DNA from: Methanobacteriota archaeon
Lineage (GTDB): Archaea > Thermoplasmatota > Poseidoniia > Poseidoniales > Poseidoniaceae
DNA: 56,251 nt
Direction of reading: 5' to 3'
Assembly: GCA_002710015.1 (NCBI GenBank)
Contig: PAOW01000032.1
Location: 1-56,251, forward strand
Below, one piece after another: positions 1-8,900 of the stretch. The first letter of the stretch is position 1, and the number at the start of each line of letters is the position of its first letter. The notes under the pieces are model-generated. The model made no database searches. It was not told the origin of the DNA and saw only the letters and a list, made by a program, of their open reading frames with translations. The translations under genes and the position numbers were made by a program.

Positions 1-26
1 GGGGAAGTCCTCGCAGGAGTTACTTC

Positions 27-98
27 GCGGATATGGTGAAGTGGTTATCACCTGAGGTTTCCAACCTCATGTCGTGGGTTCGATTCCCGCTATCCGCA
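27..98 (+). tRNA. tRNA-Gly (anticodon UCC)
   Basis: A full cloverleaf can be drawn. The acceptor stem GCGGATA pairs with TATCCGC, the anticodon stem TGAGG/CCTCA carries the loop TTTCCAA, and the T arm is GTGGG-TTCGATT-CCCGC. The anticodon TCC reads GGA, so the tRNA carries glycine. The discriminator base is A at 98. The bases that follow are CCT, so the 3' CCA is not encoded, as is common in archaea. No intron is seen. The 26 bases before it are too few to judge a promoter. Confidence 0.95.
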
Positions 99-211
99 CC
101 TTCAACATGTATGTGATACCCCCGGACAGTGTTCAAAAATAATGAACAATTAGTGATATCTGCAAAACCTCTTATCCATATCTTGAATAATAACACGATT
201 GTGGGTTGGAC

Positions 212-1618
212 ATGAACCGCAGACCGAAAGCCTTCATGCTGACATGCTTGTTTGTATTGGCTTCGCTAGCTGGTTGTTTTGGAGAAGAAAAGGAAGATGT
301 TATCGATCCTTCAGAATCGTTTCAAGTCGGTTTTGTTAATCCCGAAGATGCAGTAATTAGAACTGGCGAATTCAACGATTTTACATTAGAAGGAAAAGGG
401 AACTCAATCACCACCGAGCCTAATGTTCTAATTTTCATCAATGGAACATACGTGAAAGGCCATACTGTTACAGTTGAAGATAATACAATATTCGGACAAT
501 TTCTAACCACGCCCCTTACAACTCATGTGAATATCACATTCACAGACGACAGAAGCATATCTCAAATCTTAGAAATATCGGTTACAGATGGAGTCCCTAT
601 CGTTAACGGTGAAGAATGGTTTGAGAAGACTGACTTCATTACAAGTGTCTGCTCGGATACAACAAAATGTGGTGGATACGTTAACCGTTGGATGGGTGCA
701 GGTAACGGATTTTACGAGCGTGCTGCGGAATACTTCAAAGGCCACTTCGAAGGATTAGGATATGAGACTCACCTACTGCGAGTGACAGACCATGGCAATC
801 TAGCCCAACCAGAAAGTCTGAACGTTATAGCTTGGAAAGAAGGAACCAATGATTCATGTGTTCAGGGAATGGGTGGTCACATGGATATTGCACCACCTGG
901 CGGGCCACCTGGCGGAGGTACATACGAAGGGGCTTACGACAATACTGCGGGAACTGTTGCTATGATGCTCTATGCTCGTGCCTTTGTGGACTTAAACTTC
1001 GAATGTGACACATTTCTAGCTCTATGGTCGAGTGAGGAGGAAGGTTTGAGAGGTTCAAACGCCTTCGCAAATAACCAGTGCGACTATTGTTTACCACATG
1101 ACAAAGAATTGAAGTTTTACATAAATATGGATATGATGGGAATGTCTTGGCCTGCTCACAAGAACGGAAATGGCGACCCGTTTCCCTATCACGCTTGGTC
1201 AGGTCCAGACCTAGACCCTGACGTGCAGGATGTTGAGATTACGTCTGTATTGGAATTCGTGCATCGTGATGTGATGAAGGCGCCAATGGACCTGCGTATC
1301 GATGGGACATATGGTGCTGGATGCGATCAACACTGGGAAGAGCACGAGGACCTTGTTTTCGATGTCCATGAAGACACATTCGGTAGATCTGATCACGTCA
1401 CATTCCGTAACCTCGGTGCTCAAACCATATTCCATTTGGGGGCTTATGACGAGGATTATTCGGCTTACCATTCACCATCAGATACTCTGGACAACATGAT
1501 TCAAGAAGTAGGCGGGCAAGAAGAATTAGAGAAAAGCATGGAATTTGTCATGTGGGCAGCTATGCTTGAGCTTATTATCGCAGACAAAACCCCAGAGATA
1601 AGAAATCTGAATGTCTGA
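212..1618 (+). CDS. secreted M28-family zinc aminopeptidase, lipoprotein
   Basis: A 468-residue protein that begins with a lipoprotein signal: basic start MNRRPK, a hydrophobic run and the lipobox LAGC near residue 22, so it should be anchored outside the membrane. The C-terminal half is an M28 di-zinc peptidase. The visible metal-ligand and catalytic candidates are His223 (GGHMD), Asp243 (YDNTAG), Glu276-277 (SSEEEG), Asp307 (NMDMMG) and His420 (YHSPSD). The family cleaves N-terminal residues from peptides, and in marine heterotrophic archaea such enzymes fit growth on protein. Residues ~25-130 are an unassigned N-terminal domain. The ATG at 212 was preferred to an in-frame TTG two codons upstream because it starts a clean signal peptide. 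An A/T-rich element about 25 bases upstream would give a near-leaderless mRNA. Confidence 0.9.
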   Translation: MNRRPKAFMLTCLFVLASLAGCFGEEKEDVIDPSESFQVGFVNPEDAVIRTGEFNDFTLEGKGNSITTEPNVLIFINGTYVKGHTVTVEDNTIFGQFLTTPLTTHVNITFTDDRSISQILEISVTDGVPIVNGEEWFEKTDFITSVCSDTTKCGGYVNRWMGAGNGFYERAAEYFKGHFEGLGYETHLLRVTDHGNLAQPESLNVIAWKEGTNDSCVQGMGGHMDIAPPGGPPGGGTYEGAYDNTAGTVAMMLYARAFVDLNFECDTFLALWSSEEEGLRGSNAFANNQCDYCLPHDKELKFYINMDMMGMSWPAHKNGNGDPFPYHAWSGPDLDPDVQDVEITSVLEFVHRDVMKAPMDLRIDGTYGAGCDQHWEEHEDLVFDVHEDTFGRSDHVTFRNLGAQTIFHLGAYDEDYSAYHSPSDTLDNMIQEVGGQEELEKSMEFVMWAAMLELIIADKTPEIRNLNV

Positions 1619-1627
1619 GTTGAATGT

Positions 1628-1795
1628 ATGGTAGACCCAATAGGAGAAATACTGGTGGGAGTGGGGGAAGCACTCGCTAGAGATAGTGAGGCTTTAAACT
1701 CGAAAAAGCGAACGAAGTCCGTACTTATTCGCATGCTATACTACATTATTCCAATGTCAATAATCATAGGATTCTACATTTGGAAGGTTAGTTAA
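1628..1795 (+). CDS. small single-span membrane protein (55 aa)
   Basis: A short ORF beginning ATGGTAGACCCA, nine bases after the M28 gene, probably co-transcribed with it. The protein has a short acidic/amphipathic N-terminal half, a basic patch (KKRTK) and a hydrophobic C-terminal segment rich in I, Y and M (about residues 35-53), which would span the membrane once. Its stop overlaps the stop of the convergent gene by four bases. I do not recognise the family. Support is the spacing, the basic-then-hydrophobic layout and the way it fills the gap exactly; a chance ORF cannot be excluded. Confidence 0.5.
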   Translation: MVDPIGEILVGVGEALARDSEALNSKKRTKSVLIRMLYYIIPMSIIIGFYIWKVS

Positions 1796-2193
1796 TTCCA
1801 GAATGCATCTTCTTCCCACGGTAGACCAACAGCAATGCCGATTATTTCGAGGATGACGAAATTGAATATTAGATAACCAAAAATCGCTAGACTGAATGCT
1901 AATAGCGAGACGTTTATGACTTTCCTTCTCTCCCTTTTAACGTCATCAAGCGTGCATACTCCTTGTTTTCTAAAGTATGAGATTAGTCCTATAACAACGA
2001 ATATGCCGGCCAGAACTGATACTGCGGGTCTGAACCACCAATATCCGTCTTTGCCCCAGTATAGTGTATCAGACAAAGCTGCGGCTGTTGAGATAGATGC
2101 TAGACCAAACATGACCATTACAACAGATGGCAGACAGCACAACGAGGCAACGATGGCGGATGATGAAATCCATTTCCAAAGCCCCTTGTCCAT
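1792..2193 (-). CDS. MerT-like small membrane protein
   Basis: A 133-residue protein with three to four hydrophobic segments (about residues 12-38, 55-75, 92-115). The first contains a Cys-Cys pair followed by Pro (SLCCLPSVV), and a single further Cys sits in the cytoplasm-like loop (KQGVCTLDD). A vicinal Cys pair in the first membrane span plus a later Cys is the layout of MerT/MerF-type mercuric transporters. No other mer gene is nearby, so metal transport is an inference and a generic thiol-containing membrane protein is possible. It is monocistronic between convergent and divergent neighbours. Confidence 0.5.
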   Translation of the reverse strand: MDKGLWKWISSSAIVASLCCLPSVVMVMFGLASISTAAALSDTLYWGKDGYWWFRPAVSVLAGIFVVIGLISYFRKQGVCTLDDVKRERRKVINVSLLAFSLAIFGYLIFNFVILEIIGIAVGLPWEEDAFWN

Positions 2194-2235
2194 GTAATCC
2201 GCTAATCTTTCTCATTAATCAAAGAATGTATGTTG

Positions 2236-2925
2236 CTAAAGGCTATTTCTAACAGTATTACAACCTATGCTGAAATCAGAATTTTCTTCCATTGCTTTAC
2301 GGGTTGCTTCCAGTAAATCATCTTCTGGAGTTCTTGGATTTTCTCCAGCTTTCCGCCATGACACCGAAATCATTAGATTATCATGTTTGAATGATTTTAC
2401 CATGTAATCACTAAGATCAATATCTCTTGGATTTAGATTCATTCCCTGCCTTTCGGCTTTTTGAACAGCCTCTTTTGCCGTCCAGATTTCAATAGCCATT
2501 TTTGAATTTTCAATTAGAAAATTCAACTCGTCTCCTTTGGCCATCATGTCAAAAGCATTCGAATTAATTCCTCTATCCTTTGGCTCAGAATCAATGCCTA
2601 TCCAGTAGCCAGGTTCTATCAATGCGCATACCGCCCAATTTTCACAATGACCGATACTAATTCCCGGAAGAGGTTCGTTTTTCCAAACCCCATCCAACCA
2701 AGATAAGTATGGTGCGCGCAAATCGGTGCGCAAAACTTCTACAAGATTTGTTGATACGCCCCAGTGTTCTAAACAACGCTCGAGCAGTAATCTACCGGAG
2801 TTGTGGTCATCCAGACGTTTAGATGAAGCACGTGGAATATCCTCAGCAAATTTGCTGGAACAACTTTGTATACGCATTCTTGCAATTAGCATCTTTGGCC
2901 CGTCAGGCGCCTGAATTATCTCCAA
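2236..2925 (-). CDS. Sfp-type 4'-phosphopantetheinyl transferase
   Basis: A protein of about 229 residues with both signature motifs of the Sfp/AcpS superfamily: G-I-D-S-E at residues 110-114 (Mg2+ ligands Asp112 and Glu114) and W-T-A-K-E-A at 148-153 (Glu152 the third metal ligand). The enzyme moves 4'-phosphopantetheine from CoA onto a carrier protein; here the obvious client is the megasynthase encoded four bases upstream. The TTG at 2925 is preferred because a GAGGTGA Shine-Dalgarno overlaps the megasynthase stop codon just before it. The alternative ATG at 2970 would add 15 residues and a 41-base overlap with the megasynthase. Its presence argues that at least one carrier in the system is modified, although the three tandem carriers show Thr at the expected attachment site. 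Confidence 0.85.
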   Translation of the reverse strand: MEIIQAPDGPKMLIARMRIQSCSSKFAEDIPRASSKRLDDHNSGRLLLERCLEHWGVSTNLVEVLRTDLRAPYLSWLDGVWKNEPLPGISIGHCENWAVCALIEPGYWIGIDSEPKDRGINSNAFDMMAKGDELNFLIENSKMAIEIWTAKEAVQKAERQGMNLNPRDIDLSDYMVKSFKHDNLMISVSWRKAGENPRTPEDDLLEATRKAMEENSDFSIGCNTVRNSL

Positions 2926-2929
2926 TCTT

Positions 2930-5900
2930 TCACCTCGTAAGTGTGAATCTTTGGTCTGGACTAACCTCACCCATCGCTTTCAATCTTAGCCCCTTGAGGG
3001 ACAAGACTGGTGCATCATCATCTCCAATTACGACAACGTCATGTATTGTCACTCCAGAATCCTCAGAACCTACCTTTACAGACCTTACACGTAATTTCTC
3101 ATCGGCTTCGGGCACTCGCAACATAGTAGTCCAGTCGATTCCAATGGGCAAGCTGGAAAATCCTTCACTCTCCATTGCTGCTAAGCCTGCATTCTGGAAT
3201 CCAGCCTCAATAAGCATAGGCAATGCCTCTAGCAGCACTTCCTCTCCTTGAGTTTCCACTAGGAATTGATCTTTTGCAGGTAATTGATGCCTCATTAGAG
3301 CGATTCCATCGACACCATCCTCAATTCCCCTAATTACTCCGCCGTGTGATTGGAATCTAGGACCGTGGAAGTATCGCAAATAGATGAAACTTGAATGATG
3401 TTGTAGTTCGCCATCTGGCGGAGCACCAATCTGTGGTATTTCTCCAACCTCACTCTCTAGGAATGGGCGTAAGTCATCAGATAGCTCAACTAACCTAACA
3501 GTTGCCTCATGATGAATTCTAGGTTCTCCGAATACCTCTCCCTTTGAATTTACTAAATCAGAGACTAATCGGCATTTTACCCATATCATGTTAGCTTCTT
3601 TTCTCTCCAGGATTGCTTCTACTCTTACCGTTAAAGAACCCTTCATAACCTTGACAGGGAGTCCAAATCTTACATCTTCAAATCCAGCAAGACAGTGCCC
3701 TGACATCAGTAACAAGGAATTCTCAGCAAACATTTCCAATGCCATAACGCCTGGATGATATGGAACTCCTTCTATCGAATGGTCGATTAGGAATGGATGG
3801 TCCTGCACTGATAGTGTGCACTGTGATTTGAGAGATTTTCCATCTTCAATTTCCAGAAGTTTGTCGATGAACGGGAATCGACGAGGATCTGCTATTGCCG
3901 CAGCCATGTTCCCTTCAAGTTTCAAAGGCGCCTCTCTAAAGGAACTGAAACGGTCCATCATTCCCAAAGAGCCGCATCCAAGGACACGCCTCTTTCCACC
4001 AGCTAGTGCTTCACCCACGAATATTTCTACACCGTCTTCAACCGATAGTGTCTCGATTCCTGCTGCTTCGAATACCGATTCTATTGAACCACGTGTAGCC
4101 ATTCCAACATCACGCCAGCCTGTCCATCCTATGGCTACTGCTCTGCACTCTGAATTTGCAGTCATGCGAGCCATTTCAGCATCTAATACAGAATTAGCAG
4201 CAGCGTAATCGGTTTGACCTGCATTTCCAAATCTACCGGCTACGCTGGTGAATGCACATGCGAATCTTAATGACTCACCAGCTGAAGAACACAGACTCTT
4301 CCATCCATCAACCTTTACTCTGGTTATGAGGTCAAACCAATTCCATTCCTTGTCTGCAACAAGTTTTGATTCCTCTAATCCTGCACCGTGAACTATTCCC
4401 GTAATTTCTCTACCATCAACTGCTTTAGCGATAGATTCTGCATCGGTAACGTCAGCTGAATGATACTCTGCCTTGTTGCCAGTAGATTCAATCTCGCTTA
4501 TTGTGCGATAGATATCCATACTTCGAGTCAACTTAGTCCAAGCGTTATTCCACTGAACCATCGTAACTTTACCAGAAGACGAAGCTGATACTAGCTCCTC
4601 CCTCAGTTGCATTTTCCTTTCGTTCAACTTTTCTTCGCCCCATCCTATCCACTCAGCAGTCTCATCTTCCAAAACGCTTCTACCTAGTAGTATGAAAGTG
4701 GCACCAGCCCCTTTGCTCGCTTCAGCAACGCCGACAATAGACGCAGCAGTTACTCCTGAACCACCACCGCTAACCAACCATATGTCGTCCGGCTTAAGCG
4801 GGGTTTCTTCTTCGACTAAATCCTCTGCAAAGCATACTAATGTCCATCTTCGATTATCACGATCGATACCTATCTCCACTTCTCCTCCAGCTGTTAGCAT
4901 GTCGTTTGCAATGATTTTCGCTGCTGAATCTGAGTCAACTAATAATTCTGGATGCAAATCCAGTGCTCTACACCTAAGATGTGGACGCTCCATCGAGTAT
5001 GATTTCGTGACACCGCTAGCTGCACATGCAAGAGAATTGAATCGCTCACCACGATTACCGTGGCGTCCGTCCAATGCAGTCACACTTCCGATTAAACCGG
5101 AATCTAGGGACGAAAATTGAGAATCAAATCCTTTCAGCAATCCAAACCAGGATTGTGCTGCTAGATTGATTTGATTGGAAGGCCCAGTGTCTTCCCAAGA
5201 ACTGCCTGTAAGAGACAGAGGTGCAAGGTGCACGATACCGGTCACATTGGTAATCTTTGAACAAATTTCAGAAATTTGATCCCCGTTACTTGGGTCTGCT
5301 CTAAAGGTATGGCCCGACAATTCTTCTTGCTCGGTAACTGATTTAACACCGTATTCGAAACCAATCTTCGCCACTGTGAAGCCCTTCGAGTGTAATTCGG
5401 TCGCTAGGGAGTCTGCAACTCCCCAGTTGTCTTGAGTCAAGACAATCGTACCTTCCAATTGGATACCTTCTGCGACAGTAGGACAAGGCTCTACCTCTAC
5501 TTGCCACCTTCGAGTTGTTTGTGAGGTCGTGTCCTTCTTTTCAATAGTTGATTGAGGTTCAGAAGGTTGGTGCTCAACCTGTGCACTGGATTGGGTTTCA
5601 TTTTCACTCTCATCGCCCTTCATCTTCTGTATATATGCAACGAAGTGGTTGAGAGTTGGGTGGTCTGAAAGAATGAAATCCTCATCGACTGGTAAAGAAA
5701 ATATTTCCCTTACGTCACCCATTATCTCTGCTTGTTTCACCGTGTCGATACCAAGTTCTCCCTCGAGGTCTTGGTCCATCTCTATGAAGTCCTCTGGATA
5801 TCCTGTATGTTTCACAACTACTGCAATTAATTTCGGTTGAATTTCTCCAGCACTAGAGGAAGAAATTGCTGGTTTTGCATTTTCTGGTTCAGCCTTTGTT

Positions 5901-8900
5901 TGGGGCTCAGTAACACTTTCAGGACTTATAGGCTCTACATTTTCTACAACTTCTCTAACCGGTTGTGGGCTAGTGCTTGAACCGGTCATCTTCTGGATGT
6001 ATGCAACGAAGTGGTTGAGTGTTGGGTGGTCTGAAAGGATGAAATCCTCATCGACTGGTAAGGAGAATATTTCCCTTACATCACCCATTATTTCAGCTTG
6101 TTTCACCGTATCAATACCTAGTTCTCCCTCAAGGTCTTGGTCCATCTCAATGAAGTCCTCAGGATATCCAGTATGCTTTACAACCACAGAGATTAGCTTT
6201 GGCTGGATGTCGCTATCACTAACTGTTGCAACTGGTTGCTTATTTTCAACATCTTTCTCTTCTTCTATTTCAACAAGTGCTGATGGTTCATCTGAGGTTG
6301 TAACTGTTTCCTCGACAGCATTTATTGGCTTACCCTGCATTTTATGGATATAGGAAATCATGTGATTTAGTGTTGGATAATCTGATAGAATGAAGTCCTC
6401 ATCGACTGGTAAACCGAATTTTTCTCTTATATCAGCCATAATTTCTGCCTGCTTTACTGTATCAATGCCAAGTTCTCCCTCAAGGTCTTGATCTAATTCC
6501 ACAAAGTCTGCTGGATATCCAGTGTGTTCGACAACGACCGCGATTACAGTATCTGTTGTATCTGATGCCACAACGGATACGTTTGGCTTTGTAACAACAG
6601 GTTCTACTTTTGGTTCAGGCTGTTTAATCTCGACTGGTTCTGGTTTCTGTTCTATTTTTGGCGCAATTACCACAGGGGCTTCTAAATCAGATGCAGAGAC
6701 ATATTCCTCCCCCTGAATTCCTCCATGTAGGTTATTTTCACCATCTACATAGGCTACCAGTTTATTCTGCAATATCCTCAAATCTAGTTTTTCAGTTCCA
6801 GACTGTAGTTTATTCCATTGAAGTAACTTGTTCTTGTTTATTCTTGGCTCGTCGAATTCGCACTTTCGAACCAAAGACAGCCCAATTTGGCTTCCAAATC
6901 CTGCGCCAAATCTCATTCCATATTGCAAATTAGAGTAATCTCCTCCTTTTGATAATCGCAGATTGCCCAATTCGGGATCAGTTTCCTTGTGGTTTGCGAT
7001 TGGAGGTATTCTCCCAGTCATAAGACCATAAAACATTGAGGCATCTTCAATTCCAACGCCCATTGGATGACCAGTGAAACCTTTGGTGTTGGCGATAACA
7101 ATAGAATCTGTACTGTCTCCGAAAGTTTTTCTCAACGCCATAACTTCTGCTTGAGCTGAACCTCCTCTTGCAGGTGTATATGTTTCATGGGAAAAGAATG
7201 CCGTATTCGGAGCAATTTTATGCCTATCGAGTCCCCATTTTTCTTCCATTTCTGACACAAACGAATCCACTGTTTCTGCAACATGATCAACATCCAATCT
7301 CGTGCCGTGATACGCAGAATTGGAAATTCTAGTTCCAAGTAATTCTGCCATTGGTTTAACGCCTCTAGCATCTGATTGAGATTTTCTTTCTACAACAAAC
7401 GCTGCGGCTCCCATTCCCATGATCAACCCATTTCTTCTCTTATCGAATGGAAGGGCGGTCTCACTAACCACGTTGCTTGTTGCTGCTGCTCCGCTCGCAG
7501 CGAAGCCTGCGCCAAGCCAATCCCAAAGATCATCTCCAGTAACGTCATCTGCTGAAATTATCACTACCCTGTCACATCTATCATTCGATAGCCAATCCTC
7601 AGCGACGCTAAATGCACCGGTAGCTGAAGCACATGCAATGTTGATTGTTGTGTTTGGACCTCTGATACCGACATGCTGAGCGAATTGTGAATGGCCCATA
7701 TTCAATATTTGGAATAAGTATCTTCTATCGAATCTGCCTTCTCCATCATCACCATTTGATTTTGCATGCTTAGCAGCCATCTGATGGCCTGCGAAACATG
7801 AAGAGAATACTACACCCGTTCTATCTCTGTAAGCAGACGGCATTTGCCAAGACCTAATCAATCGCAGACCACCTTTTCCGGTCTGTTCCACTGGGGTGAG
7901 TGGAATTCCAGCATCTCTCAGCGCGATTAGGCCTGCTGCGCACGCTAATTGTGTTGATATGTCCCAAGCAGCCAGCACTTTTTCATCAAAACCAAATTCT
8001 TCACACGGATCAAATGCTGATTTCAAACCTGCCAATTGTGGAATATCTCCGAATTCTTTCGCTGCCTCCATTCCGACTGTCCCGTCTCTACCTTTGATTA
8101 ACCGAACAATGTTTTTGTCCAATAATCGTTGCTTGTAATCGTCTGTAACCTCAGAAATACAGGTCTCTCCCCTGACCAACTTCTCAAAATTACCTTCATC
8201 GAAAACTCGCTCGCCGCCAGGCAATCCAAGGGATATACCAGTTATCACATATGGGTCATCTGACCTATCATCAAACTTAGTTAATCTAGAATTAGAAGGG
8301 GAGGTTTGTGTCGACGTTATCCATCTAGTGATGTCAGCAGGAGTTTTTGCTGCGCTTATATCCCAATCCGGATCTGTTTCATAGTTTTGATTTACCGAAG
8401 AGACAACAGACTGTATCTGCATGTCATCCATGCCTAAAACTGACCTCATGTCCACGTTTCCTTGACAGAATTGTGCAGGATATCCTGTCTTTGAACTAAT
8501 CAAATTTCCAACAAAGGCTATCTTTTCTAAATCAGGATTTACGCTTACTTCCGCTTTTGGCGCCGGTGATGTTACGACTATTTCACCACCGGTAGTAGGC
8601 AATGGTCTTGACCTTTCCTTGAGAGGAGTTTTTACTTCTTTTGAGTTTGATGCCTCAATAGGCCCTGCTCGGAATTCTGGTGTTAGATGAGGACTATTTT
8701 TGTCTGGCCATTTTGGAACTCTTCCCGCTACCGCTAGTGCACCTAGTGCATTGAGGAATGTAGCTATACCTCCTGCTTTGGGATGGTTAGTTGCGAGAGG
8801 GAGGACCTTTTTATCCTCCAAAATTTGTGATGCGAAGGTTGTAAGTGCTCGCTTAGGACCGACCTCGATGAATATACGCGCTCCTGACTCATACATAGTT

